A stretch of 64,000 bases of DNA from positions 128,749,182 to 128,813,181 of the forward strand of contig CM043967.1 in NCBI GenBank assembly GCA_014529385.2, read 5' to 3'. The translations under genes and the position numbers were made by a program. Source of the stretch: Adiantum capillus-veneris (Eukaryota; Streptophyta; Polypodiopsida; Polypodiales; Pteridaceae). Positions 29,900 to 41,500 of the stretch are shown piece by piece. The notes beneath the pieces were generated by a model that saw nothing but the letters and a program-made list of their open reading frames with translations, was not told the DNA's origin and did not search any database. The first letter of the stretch is position 1; each line of letters opens with the position of its first letter.

Positions 29900-30960
29900 A
29901 GAACTAGGTCCCCTCTCTAGAATTATCTAACCTTGACTCTACTGTCATGCCAATTCTTTCTCCTTTGTTGTATCACTTCTTGTTCCATCATAGCCCTCTG
30001 TCAGATCTCATCCAAGCGTAATAGATAATCCAATTCTTTCTTCAGGTTCTTATTAAAATCCATCCCATATTCAAGTGTTAGTCTCAAAGTAAAGGAATCA
30101 CAAATTCCATAGGTACAACTGTTTCTGTGCCATAAACCAATTCAAATTGATTCATGCCCGTTGTGACTTTGTAAGGTGTTCGGTAGGCCCATTATGTTGT
30201 TTGAAGTTTGGCATCCCAATGGTACAGCTGCTTATGAGAAAGTTTTGTAAGAATAGTCTTGATGGCTTTATTACTACTTTCAGCCTTGACCATTGCATGT
30301 GGAATGATATGGTGTTGACTTCCTATGTTTGGCTGAAAACATTTCCCCATCAGAATCTCCATCTTATCATTAATGAAATGAGTGCCCTAGTTTGACACTA
30401 TCCCAATGGGACAACCATATTTGCACATGATATTCTTATAAAAGAATGAAGCACTTGACATAGCAGTGTTTTCTGGTAGAGCTTTTGCCTCCACCCATTT
30501 GCTGACATAGCAAGTATCCATAATAATGTACTTATTCTTTCTGGGAGTGATCTTTTTGAATGGTCTTATGAAATCAAGTCCCCATTTCATAATAATTCCT
30601 AATGAGATAATTGGAGTTAGTGGTGTCATGTTAGCTATTATTGGTCTATGCATCCTCTGGTAGATATCACAAGTCTTACAAAATGTTCCAACATCAGCCA
30701 TCATTGACTGCCACCATAATCGTGCCTGAACGATTTTCTTTTATGTGATGTCAATTGAAAACTATCCTCCAGCATCACCCTTATGTGCTTCAATGATGAA
30801 CAACATGCGTCCTTTTAAAGGTACACAATGCCAAAGCACTCCATCAATTGCCAATCTATAAAGTGATTATGCAATAATGGTGAATTTAAGACTTCTAATG
30901 ATCAATGCATTTTTCTTATTTTGAGGCCACTTTTTTGGGAATTTACCCAGCTAAAGGAAA
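29900..30960 (-). pseudogene. Element E integrase
   Basis: On the minus strand: FCKTCDIYQR (end of the zinc region), KWGLDFIRPFKKITPRKNKY (first D), GCPIGIVSN followed by a stop and GTHF (second D changed to N), AESSNKAI (E) and YKVTTGMNQFELVYGTETVVP. The C-terminal part continues with many stops. The loss of the second catalytic Asp and the nonsense codons make it inactive. Confidence 0.75.
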
Positions 30961-32600
30961 TCATATACCTCTTGCCATTCTATGTCTGGTTCTTCCTCAA
31001 CTGTGCTTTGAAATATTTCAACGTCTACTGGTTCATCTCTCAAGGATGTTTTAGAGTACCCTTCACTACTTCTTGAAAGAAAGTCAGTTCCACAATGTGA
31101 CTTTCGTGGTTTGTGAAAAATCTTGAATTGGAATTGCATTAAGAACACCACCCATCTGATCAATCTTCCTTGTATGATCACTTTATTAATAAAAAAAATA
31201 AAGCCTAATGATCCACATAAAAGTGAAATAATTTCCCCAGTAAATAATGTCCGAAATTAGTTGCACTAAACACCATTCCCAGTGACTCTCGTTTTGTTTT
31301 TGAATATCTTTGTTTGGATGAACTGAACCTGCATAACTGGCAAAGTGACTGGGTAGTCCGTCTTCCCATCAGGCTGAGTTAGTATAGCCCCCATCGCCAT
31401 TCTTCAAGCATCAACATGTACATGAAAGATAATATCCCAGTTGGATTGGCAAAGAACTGGCTTCCTGCTAATTGCATCTTTCAAGCATTGAAAGGTTTTC
31501 TCACATTCTTCAGTTTAGAAGTACTTAGTTCCTTTCTTTATGAGCTCATAAAGGGGTAAGGCTTTAATTGCAAACATGTGAACAAATCTTTGATAAAAAT
31601 TTATGTGCCCCAAGAATTACCTAAATTCTGAGACCATAGTTGGTTCTCTGGCTTGTTGAATACTCTTGATCTTGTCCTCATCCATCTTGATGCCATTTCT
31701 TGAAACAATGTGTCCGAGTAACTGACCTTTCCTAACCATAAACACACATTTAAATGGGTTTAAGAAAATTATTTTCTCCCTGCACCTTTCAAAAACCATT
31801 TCCAAATATAATATATGCATCTCTTCAGTGGAAAACAAAATGAAGTCATCTACAAAGATGGCTAAAAATTTATGTAGAAACTCACTAAAGATTTTCATCA
31901 TGGACCTCTAAAATGTAGCTAGAGCATTACAAAGTCTAAATAAATGCTCCTCACTCAGTTACAAATGTTGTTTTTACTATGTCTTCTGGTTCAATCATTA
32001 GTTCTTTGTAGTCACTATAGCCATCCATAAAGTTATACATTTTGTGGCGTGCAATTTGGTCCGGCATCATATCTGTAAATGGTAGTGGAAAGGGGTATTT
32101 AATGGTTTGGGAATTGACTCTGAGCTTTCCATTCTTCTTTAGAACTACCACTAGAGGAAATAAACATTTTTTGTTGGCTACCTCTGTAATGAATCATACC
32201 TGAAGCAAATTATAAATGTCCTCTTTGACTTTCTTTGCATAATTGGGATTCATTCTGTATCTTTGTAGTCTTACTAGTTTCACATTGGGTTTCAATGGCA
32301 TGCACTACAAAAATAAATGAAACCCAGTCTATGTGTTCAATCTCGTAGATAAAATCCGCTTCCCTAAGCTTGTTTATCTCCTCTTTGATCTTTTTGGCAA
32401 AAGTCTCATTATATGTATAGGGACATTGTGCATGAGGCTTTGTGTCACTCTTAAGAGGTATGGAATGTTGAAAGATGCTTGGATCTAGTCCCTTAAGCCA
32501 TTTGTATGACCTTACAAACACATCTCTGTATTGCTTGATTTTTCTATTAATACCTACTCTTCCTCGTCTGTGAAGACCGTGGCAATGTGTGCTGGCTTTG
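30961..32600 (-). pseudogene. Element E reverse transcriptase and RNase H
   Basis: On the minus strand: FVRSYKWLKGLDPSIFQHSIPL, READFIYEIEHIDWVS, VVLKKNGKLRVNSQ, YNFMDGYSDY, active site FVDDFILFS (about 31845), LLGHIVSRNGIKMDEDKIK. RNase H remnants end in RLIRWVVFLMQFQFKIFHKPRKSHCGTDFLSRS. Frameshifts separate the pieces. The two active-site Asp codons of FVDD remain. Confidence 0.8.
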
Positions 32601-34640
32601 GTTCCTCATCGGGTTTAGCTAGGCAATGCGCTTGGATTTCTTAGGTCCATGATAAGGTGTTCTAGGTTCCTTAAATTCTAAAATTGAACTATGATATTCT
32701 GATCTTGTATCATGTACTTTTTGTAGTGAGAGGGTTCGTCAAATGTGTTCGTCTCCAATTCCTCTTCACGCTCATCTCTATCATCCAAACCTCTTTCAAG
32801 GTTTGGTTTAGTTTTTTATATTCACATTTGTGCTCAATTTTTTTCATCCTAGATGACGCTTTGGTGGTGGATTTGGTTTTCACCTTGTTTTGCTTCTTAG
32901 GATTGGTCTTTGTTAACACTAGAATGGTAATAGGACACTTTTGTGTCCTGTTAAGTGACCATTTTGCTTGAATTATTTGAAGAGTATGAAAATGAATTTC
33001 TAGGTGCTATATATCCACAAAGTTTCCTTATGAGCTGAAAAAAACTTAGAATTTTTTTTTGAGTATCGATCTCACCATTAACCTTACTCTTCCACAACAT
33101 TTTTGAACCTAAACTGTGTGAAAAAATGGGTCCTATTTTTAGCTTATTTTCAATTTTTGGCAACCATGCCACTCTAAACTTCATGTTTGTGAGGTTTAGA
33201 TGGCTAGAGTTTAGGCCTGCATAGTTCTCAACATGTTTTGATGCTTGTAGGGAGAACTAAGTGTTAAAATTGAAAGTTATGACCAATTTACAAGAATTGC
33301 ATAATCTTGTTTTTTGGCCAAAATTAGTGATTTTTTTGGTGGCTTTCTTGATATCCAAATTCAATTTTGATTGTGTAAGTGTAATGTATAACATAAAGCT
33401 AATCTTCCTTGCGTTTTGGGGGACCTAATATGCTATATAGCATAGTATATGATGATGGTTGAGTTTTTTGATTGCTGAAGAATACGATACATTTTAGAGT
33501 AGCAAGTATAACTTTCTCAATATTGTTAGTTTCTTAGGCCAATTGTGTGTATTTTGTAGGTAGTGACCATATCTAATCATAGAATACAAACTTGGCTAGA
33601 TATTGAGTAGTTTCTATGGGTTTCTAGAGGTCATAATGCTAAACCCAGTTTTTTCATGTTTGTTGTATTTAGCACTTTATCATTGCCCCCAAGGTTCCAA
33701 TTGTAAGAGATACATTATCCTTTTGACATGCTCCATGGCTCCTTTTGAATCCAGAAGCCCAAAGGGAGCTAAGAAAACATGTATATAGTATCTGTATTGA
33801 GCGTGACTATAGAAACTTTGATGATAGGTCCGCAGAATGGCAAAAATGCAACTTTTTTGTACCTATTTTTTTTTCCCAAAACACAATTAGTGAGGTAAAA
33901 GCAACCATATGTTTTGGTCACCAACCCATTGAAGTTAACGGGGCATTTTATCTCATGTCCTACAAAAATCTCCACTCTTATTTATTTATATACAATCAAC
34001 CGTAAGAAATTGCTGTTTTGGGAAAAATGCACTGGTCCATCAACTTTGGAGGCTTGTAGTGACCAAGGGATGAGAAAAATTACAAGTTTCTTATTTTTTC
34101 CATATGTAGTAGTTATTGAACTATAAGCTCATGAAGGAATTTTTCAAAATGAGTGGATCTACTATGGTTTTGGAAATTTTTCCCAAAACCCTAAAAGGAC
34201 ACTTTTATGTCCTGTTAGGTTACCATTCTAGTGTTAAAGCAAGTTTTGTGTATCCTCATGAAATTTTGTCCTTGATACAATCGTTTGCTCCTACAAACAT
34301 CAGATACTTTGTTTTTATCTTTAAAAGAGGCATAGGTTTTCTTTGTATGTGCTTTTGTCTCCTTGCTTGTTTTGCTCAACATCTTTCTTGTATCCTGGAT
34401 TTCTAGTTAGGGGAGTCATAGAAGATTGTGTCTCGTTTGTTTGATTTCTTTTCACTTTCACAGCTGATTGATGGCTCATCCTCATCATCTATCTCAAGAA
34501 CATCATCTCATAAATCTTGGAATTCTTTGCCGCTTTTGTCACTCGAATCTCTAATGGAAATCTCATCTACCGCATTTACGATCAACTATTTCCTAATCAT
34601 CCAAATCCCCCATCTCTGATCAAGTTTCCAAGATAACACC
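32600..34640 (-). pseudogene. Element E linker upstream of RT, split by a DNA transposon
   Basis: On the minus strand the stretch just above RT encodes a lysine-rich segment (KKQNKVKTKSTTKASSRMKKIEHKCEYKKLNQ). Beyond the insertion, at about 34640-34430, is an acidic segment (EIDDEDEPSISCESEKKSNK). Acidic plus basic linkers between PR and RT are also seen in A1 (3700-4050). No protease domain is readable. Confidence 0.45.
32917..34233. mobile_element. 1.3-kb non-autonomous TIR element with TTAA flanks
   Basis: Perfect 14-bp terminal inverted repeats CACTAGAATGGTAA / TTACCATTCTAGTG. Both sides carry TTAA (32913-32916, 34234-34237). A subterminal hairpin AGGACAC-TTTT-GTGTCCT lies just inside each end (32933-32950 and 34197-34214). 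The interior is AT-rich with short ORFs only. TTAA target duplication is known for piggyBac; with TA counted as the duplication it would be Tc1/mariner-like. A CACTA assignment is not supported because the 3-bp flanks do not match. Confidence 0.8.
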
Positions 34641-35028
34641 CACCCAATTTGGAATGGTGCTAGGTTAAAGCCCTCTTCATCATAGAATCTAGGCTTTGGA
34701 AGAGACCAAAGAGGTAACATGTGAGGTTTTTGCAAGAGTGTTTTTTATCTATGCATTTGAGATCAGATAAACTATATCAGAGTAGAAACCCGGATGTAGG
34801 AGGCTAAGCTATCAATATTTTCACTAAATATATTGTGATCTAGGACCATTGCCTCCCTTAAAGCCGATCCCAGAGGAAAGTCTCTCTAATACTTTATTAG
34901 AGAGATCCTATACCTACATGGCTGAGGGATGCTAAGGTGTGAGTTTTAAAGTGGAAACAAACATGGAAGTAGGACCATCCCAACCAGCACCAACCATGAA
35001 ATCATTGCACTTTGAAATACCAAGTTGA
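34641..35028. other. Unassigned stretch
   Basis: No gene seen. It joins the edge of element E to the decayed plus-strand ORF. A short inverted repeat CTCTCTAATA/TATTAGAGAG lies at about 34881-34905. Confidence 0.4.
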
Positions 35029-35757
35029 ATACAACTACATTGGAGATTTTTTCAAAGATGGTATAGATTGCTATTGTGTGAAGTTAGAGGAGAGACCTAG
35101 TGAGTTCAAGGATCTAGTGCATGTGGACTACATTGGTGATTGATACTTCAATGATGAGGGTATAATGTATCTAGTTTTGCAAAACCCCTATATTGTGGAC
35201 AAATGGGGAATGATAGGCACAAAGGACAAAGTTGATTTAGAGCCAAAGGACAAGCCACATAAGTTGGACAATTCAAATGTGAAACTAAGGCGAGTAAAAA
35301 AGGCAACTTGAGTTAACATGAACAACACTCTTGTGGGGTTGTACAAGTAGAACAATACAGAGAAAATTCTCAACTACAAGTGAGACAATCCCTACATCAA
35401 AAATTTGTCAGAGAAAAAACACTTGTATGTTTCTATATACATAGAATGCAGTGATACCTATATGATCATGCTTGATAAGTATGGATGGAGTTACTTTGCA
35501 ATATACCATAAGGATCTTGAGAGATAAACATACTTTGGAGGCCCACTATATCAATATTACATCACTCCAAACAAGTTCAGACCTACTATATTGGAGATGA
35601 GACCAGAAATAGAAAGAGTGACTCCTAATAGAACAAGAATGGAAAAGTCATTTAGTCAACCGCAGTTTTCAATACCATGGCTGATGGGATCCTTGAGTTC
35701 AAGGGTTCCAATCACCATAGAAAAGGGAAATGAGGCTCTAGGCACGTTTATATAACT
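35029..35757 (+). pseudogene. Decayed ORF of unknown function before an A-type LTR
   Basis: About 243 codons in one plus-strand frame with six stops and no frameshift. It reads YNYIGDFFKDGIDCYCVKLEE, VLQNPYIVDKWGMIGTKDKVD, HLYVSIYIECSDTYMIMLDKYGW, FGGPLYQYYITPNKFRPTILEM. It is rich in Tyr and Trp, with no zinc finger or catalytic motif I recognise. Each stop can arise from CAA, CGA or TGG by one C-to-T or G-to-A change. It lies upstream of a PPT and LTR, the env/accessory position. It could be an element accessory gene or a captured host gene. Confidence 0.45.
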
Positions 35758-36126
35758 AGAGTTCCAAAAAACTAGATAGAATCTAGAGATATGCGGGTTG
35801 AGGAGATAACCACCAATAGAATTCCAAGTAGAGTTCCTAATGGGGGTTATGAGGCTAGAGATGTCCTTGTAAGAGAATTGGGAGTTGTGAGAATGGTTAC
35901 CAGAACACAATGAATAGGATCATTGCAAGTAGCAAAGTTCATTTCCAAGAAATACAATTGGTCAAGGGATCCATATGCGCATGTTTTGTTGAGAGCTGAA
36001 TTGGTGGTAGATTTCCATACTTAGTACAAGGAATTTGGGTGGACATTAGGGGGAAATAGCCTTATTGTTTGAATAAAAACTCCCTTTTTAAGCTTAATGT
36101 CATCTCCTATGCTAGTTGCACTTGTG

Positions 36127-36142
36127 AGAGAAAGGGGAGGAA
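36127..36142 (+). other. Polypurine tract before the 36143 LTR
   Basis: AGAGAAAGGGGAGGAA directly followed by TGTTACAT. This marks 36143 as the start of a 3' LTR. Confidence 0.65.
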
Positions 36143-36574
36143 TGTTACATTTATGGGAACCTATCGTATTCTAGCATCCTAGATCTTACCTAAGCTATGT
36201 AGTAATTGTATTTTGACACTATTTATGATATATTTTTGCATTTCATCTTGGCTATAAATCTCATTTGTACATTCTCATTGTTCCAGCTATTCCCGTCTTA
36301 TAGTTATTATTAACCCATGATGCTGCCATTATTATTTTGTACATATGTTTAGTCATGGTCTAGGCTTGTTGGTCCAAGAGGTTTATAGTAAAAGGCTTGT
36401 GATAGCTGATGAAAGACGCAACAGGCCCATTTAGCACTGATTGACAAAATATGGGCGCCCGTAGGTGAAAAGGACGGAAAGCCCTAGATAAGATTGTAAA
36501 GTAGGGTTTTCAAGGAAATCTGAATGTGCAAGCTCTTCTCTGGTTTCACCTCTTCTTGCCTGTCTATTAGCGTG

Positions 36575-36637
<63 letters not shown>

Positions 36638-36951
36638 ATCACGACAAGCACAATGACATGGATAAGGACGAGCGGCAACGTGTTGGATTTTTCTTCTGAG
36701 CACGTACATGGAGCCCCTTGGAAGCATCAATGTAGGAGGTTAGTGACACACCCCTCTGTAGATGTAGAGCTTGTTTGCATCTGTCTGGTTGTGTGCTTGT
36801 ACCCCTGTGGCTCACACATGGCATAAAGAAAGTCCCTAAAAGTAGACATTTTTGGCATCGTTTCCGAGGAATTTCTCTATGCAAAGCTCCACCTATAGCC
36901 TGCATACTGCATTGCTGAGGTTAATATTTCCTTTTGTTTAGAGAGAAACCA
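36143..36951 (+). repeat. LTR related to the A1 LTR
   Basis: Shares with 10612-11430 the GGGCGCCC block, a long GA tract (36585-36636), GGTTAGTGACACACCC, and the GTGTGCTTG...GTGGCTC block. It ends where the LTR of element F begins, apparently about 75 bp short of the A1 LTR end, so F probably inserted into it or deleted its tip. Confidence 0.6.
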
Positions 36952-39070
36952 TGGAAAGGGGGAAAGGGAAACACACCCAACACACAACACAAAGCCTCCC
37001 TACAACTTAGGGTATCCACAATAGCTCTAACCTCTCAAATAGCACCTTCAAATTAGCTTATTTTCAATAACAAACCTGCCTTTGTACACAGAACAATAAT
37101 CTCCTACCCTACAAAAACACCACTCACGACCAATGCACCTACACCGCTCAACTCACCCTTTTCAGTCCACAAACCACCCCGATTCTACTCTCTTTGTAAC
37201 AGGCTTCACGTCGCAGGCATACCCTCTTGCAAGCATTGAAAAGCACACAAGGAGCTAGAGACAAGGAGGGGAATGGGGAGAAGCAAGACAAGAAAGAGGG
37301 GAAAAGGTGTAGTAGTATTTCATTAAGGAGATATTACAACCCAATCTGCCGCTTAAATGGAAAGCTTCCAATAAAAATTCAATTCTATTCCCTTTAATAG
37401 CGCTTGGCTCAGGCTAAAAAAGAAAAAAAGGAGCTATCCAGCTCGTGCAATCAACTTTAGCTTCATTTAGAATTTTCTTGCATTGCTACCACTTGGCACA
37501 TTTGATTTTTTTGGTAACTCTTGCATGGTACACCTCTCTGTCCAATTTGGCTGCCCATTCTCCTTTGCATCTATCCTTTGCGAACACCCTTGAACACCTC
37601 CTTTCTCTCTCTCACTCTACTATCCTTGTGGCGGGATAGGCCCCTTGGCCAACTTTGAAAATTCTCTCTTTCTCTTTCTCTTGCTCCACTGGCACCACCA
37701 CAAGATCCTCCCCTATACGAGCAATAGCGACATTGCTACTCGGGGGGCACCTTTTTCCTTCAAAAAGTTTTGGCGCGTGTGAATCTAGCCCAAAGCGGGC
37801 GTGCCATGTACGTCAGCACCTACGTCACCGGCCATCGGCCACTATCGTGCCGCCCTTCGCTGCGAAAATCGCTGCCCTGCCAAGCGCCCTGAGTGGGCCG
37901 CTCATAGCCTCACGCACCACGGAGCTCTCTCTCCTTATCTCTCCTTAATGGGATCCATGTTGTAGCTCTTATACCCCACTTGCTTGGCATGAAATTGCAC
38001 ACATGGGATATTTTCAACACCACATGGCAGCTCCTAGGCTCCCCCTTTTGGCATGTCTTCCAAAGCTCCAAAACATTTTCCAAAAGATATATATAATACT
38101 TTTTTTGTAGCCCTTCTTCCTCATGCTCCTCTGTAATGTTCCCATGTCAGACCGCCAAGTTGCAAAGCCCAACCAAAATTTCATTATGTCGACTTGAAAA
38201 TTCCCAGCTCTAGCTGCACTTCGAGATTCCCCAAGCCCCTGACCCAAGGCCGTGAAAATGCCAAATTTCATCTGCAATCAATTCCGAGAAAATGCACCCA
38301 ACTTTCTGATTGTTGTAACTTCCATATGCAGGCTCTGTTTGACAAGAAGTCAACTCTTGCTAGCTCCATACACTGCATAGCACTCTCTTGAACCCTGCCA
38401 AAACCCAAAAAAATGCGATAGGCACGACTCCCCATGTGGTCATGTGGGCACCAACCTAGCCCCTGATAAAACTTCAACGGGCCATAAACTGCAATTTGTA
38501 GCTCTGACTTGCAATCTAAAAAGATGGGCAGGCTATATAAATCAAGCACTATGCACCTATACATTGCCATATACTTGGACCACCTGTCCCCAGCTACCCT
38601 GTCCGGCAAGATTCTGAAACGCATCGCACCTTCAAACCTCAATAGCTTGGGCTTCATAACACTTTCAATGAGCCGTCTAGACCTGCTCCTTCAACACTTC
38701 AAGCTCTACATTTTTGGATCCAAAGGTTGCACCTCACACTTTCTTCTCATGTTCCCCAAATTATCTCCTCTTGGAGCCGTCCTTGGTCCTTAAACCGCAT
38801 CAGCCATACATCTTTGCTGCTACCTGTTAGCCCATGACCTTTATGGCTGCTCTAACCCTTTACCATGCTTCTGCTAGCCCATGCCATCTTCTATGGTCAA
38901 CACACTTTGGCTGTACCATCATTGCCCACCCGCTAGTTGAACATTTATGCTCAACTATAAAAGACCTTTATTCCACTATAAACTACAAACATGGAGAACA
39001 CTATGAGAAAATCCAAAAAAAACTCAACTATATGTACATAGTTTTATTTCTAGCATATGAGAATCCTGCA
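36952..39070 (-). repeat. 3' LTR of element F
   Basis: 2119 bp. On the minus strand it starts TGCAGGATTC next to a purine tract (complement at 39074-39096) and ends CCTTTCCA. A TATATATA run near 38087 (minus-strand promoter) is also in the other copy at 44634. Plus-strand ORFs in it are chance. Confidence 0.8.
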
Positions 39071-39123
39071 TAGGTTGGCTTCCCAACCCCCTCCATTAGA
39101 ACTGGATGCAGTGCTGGCACCAA

Positions 39124-40020
39124 CTACCTTTCAAAATAGAGCTTGAGACACACACCATTAACCTTGTTCTTGAGAAAATGACCATCCATCCTCGTCATAG
39201 CGTAGGTGCCATTGGGAAAATCTTGATGGACCTTGTAAGGCCCTTTCCACTTATTTTGAAAGGTAAAGTCAAGAGAGCTCTCATACTTCACCACTAGATC
39301 TCCCTTCTCAATCAGATTTTCTGGTAAATGTTGGTTGAACTTTGCTACTCTTTTCTCTCGCTTCTTCACATAGAAATCTACTGGCACCTCACGATCCATC
39401 TTCAGAGTTTCAAGACTTGTAATCTTATCCTGCAAAACATCTTGATGAGCTTTATCAATCCACCACAAACCTTTGAGCAACCCTAATTGCACATGTATGG
39501 GTAATACTGCTTCTTTGCCATAGACCAACTCATAAGGAGTAAAGTTGGTAGCCACCTTGTACAAAGTCTTGTAAGCCCACAAACATTTTCCAAGGTTAAA
39601 TTCCCACTCTTCAACCTGCTGGTAGATGTACTTAGTAAGCATCTTGACTATCTGTCCATTGGCACTTTCCACCAAACCATTGCACTGTGGATGGTATGGA
39701 GATGCAAATCGATTTTGAATTCCCAACTTTCCTACTAGGGCATGCACCAACTTACTTCTGAACCCTTGTCCTCGATCAGATATAAGCACCCAAGGTACTC
39801 CAAAACTACGGCATATGCAATAAAAAAAAAACTAAGCAATAGTATGTGCATTTACCTCTTTTATCACTTTAGCCTCAACCCACCTGGGGAGGTAGTTTAT
39901 GGCAACCACAACATATTTTTTACCAATAGCATCCAAACCCCACTTTTCAAAAGCGTCATGTGCTATGATAACCCCTGCTACTCGGCTACTAGTCATCTTT
40001 CACCCATTACTTGGCACTGA
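39124..40020 (-). pseudogene. Element F integrase
   Basis: The last 221 codons are open on the minus strand (39789 to 39124): LISDRGQGFRSKL (second D), YHPQCNGLVESANGQIVKML (E), CLWAYKTLYKVATNFTPYELVYGKEAVLP, then the C-terminal domain LIEKGDLVVKYES...FQNKWKGPYKVHQ. The first part of the core is above 39790 in broken frames. This is the best preserved domain of F. Confidence 0.82.
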
Positions 40021-40397
40021 TGGCACATCTTGCACCAATAGTGCACATCTCACACAATAGAAGGCCACCAAAACCCACTTCTTAAAATACAAAACAAGAC
40101 TTGATCCTTACCTTGATGTCTGCTCTCTTCATGGCACTACTCCAATACCATTCCAATCTCCTCCTTGTAAAGGATTTCACGTAGCAATCCATCTCAATCG
40201 TGCATCATAAGATCTTCTCCTACTAGAGTGAACTTCTGAGCTCTTTGAACGATTCTCCTCTTTTGTAGCTTGGAAAGACCTTCAGAACATTGACGTGTAC
40301 TTAAGAAATCATCAACGTCTTTTAAAGTCTCTCTACCTGCATAAGTAGCCAGTGCCACATAAAACTCGACACATGAGTCTAAACACGACTGCTAGCC

Positions 40398-40610
40398 AGC
40401 TAATCTGCTTCCTGGTTTTTTTCCCTTCTCACATGTTTGAACTGCACCTCTTCAAAAAACTTCAACAGCTTCTTTATGGAGAAAAAACAATTCTTTAGAG
40501 AATCCCTCTTTACGTGCCATTGGCCCAAAAGTTGTTTGATAACCAACAGAGCATTACCTTTCAGTACTAACCTTGATATGCCAAATTCAATACACTCCTT
40601 AGACCCAGAT
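40398..40610 (-). pseudogene. Additional RNase H (aRNH) of element F
   Basis: On the minus strand: CIEFGISRLVLKGNALLVIKQLLGQW, then VKRDSL, LLKFFEEVQFKHVRREKNQEAD followed by a TAG and LA. This is the RNase HI-like second RNase H carried by Tat elements (consensus GDS.LVI.Q, H..R..N..AD.LA). The catalytic Asp of GDS is Asn here, so it is inactive. It lies between RT and INT. Confidence 0.75.
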
Positions 40611-40819
40611 GTATAGTAAAATACTCCGCCTCATTGTTGGTATTCTGGAAATACGTGCACCTATTGAGCCCTTTTTTGAAGAGGGTAAACATGCTGAGAC
40701 AACATCCAAAACAAACGAGACAAATACTTTAACTTATGCACAAACAATGCCAACCCTGTCGCACTAGTGGAAGGCTCCATGAGAACCAATTCCATCACCT
40801 TCTCTGGATCTGCTTCTAT

Positions 40820-41500
40820 TCCATTCTATGATACCACATGACCCAACACTTGAGCCCTCGGTTGTGCCAATTTGCACTTCTTTGTGTTTAACAACCCTCC
40901 TTCTTCATCTAGCCTTTGAAAGCACAACATCAGCTTGGAGAAATGTTCCGCCCTAGAACTATAACAATCAATATTATCCATAAGAACTCTAATGAATTTA
41001 TCCAAGTATGGCCCAAACACCTTGTTCATCCAGTCTTGAAATGTAACATACGCATTCACCAATCCAAAAGGCATCCTGTGGTAGGCAAAGAACCCCATGG
41101 AGAGATGAAGGTAGTATTTAGCTGATCCTTCAAAGCAATACCAATCTGAAAATACCTTGAAAAACCATCCATGAAAGAATAATGTTCATGCCCGACAACC
41201 TGGTTTAGAATCTCATCCTGAAATGGCAGAGGATAGTGATTTCGCTTGGTGGTAGCATTCAAGGGCTTATAGTCTACACATACCCATCATTTTCCATTTT
41301 TTTTTGGATCGATGACAACAGAAGAAAACAACTCAGACTGGTTTACTGGATATATAATACCTGCCTCAAGCAACTTTTTGATCTCCTGCCATAGAGCTCC
41401 TTTTGAATATCCCCCAACCTCCTTAGCTTCTGTGCTTTTGGCTTGCATCCGTCTTTAAGTAGTATCCGATGCTCCACTCCTTTAGCTCCTCTCAAATCTT
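40820..41500 (-). pseudogene. Element F reverse transcriptase
   Basis: Minus strand: KRNHYPLPFQDEILNQVVGHEHYSFMDGFSRYFQIGIAL, then after a frameshift MGFFAYHRMPFGLVNAYVTFQDWMN, VLMDNIDCYS, LNTKKCKLAQPRAQVLGHVVS. The active site YXDD is changed to LMDN (about 40975), removing the second catalytic Asp. The usual gypsy RNase H that should follow is missing or unrecognisable. Confidence 0.8.

Larger units (their letters stand above)
26319..34640 (-). mobile_element. Element E: decayed minus-strand Ty3/gypsy element
   Basis: Read from high to low coordinates: acidic and lysine-rich linker, RT, RNase H, integrase, then a 3-kb region with coiled-coil ORF pieces, a purine tract and the probable LTR. 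Many frameshifts and stops. Interrupted by a TTAA-flanked element at 32917-34233 and a solo LTR at 27705-28390. The 5' LTR and gag were not found. RNase H and INT motifs suit a non-chromoviral gypsy element. Confidence 0.7.

Noticed and set aside
32917-34233. CACTA (En/Spm) element because the TIR begins CACTAG
   Set aside because: CACTA elements make 3-bp duplications; here the 3-bp flanks are TAA and TTA and do not match, while TTAA (or TA) does.
37655-37948. GC-rich ORFs in 37655-37948 and 44147-44464 as host genes
   Set aside because: They lie at equivalent places in the two LTRs of element F, on opposite strands, without conserved reading frame between the copies.
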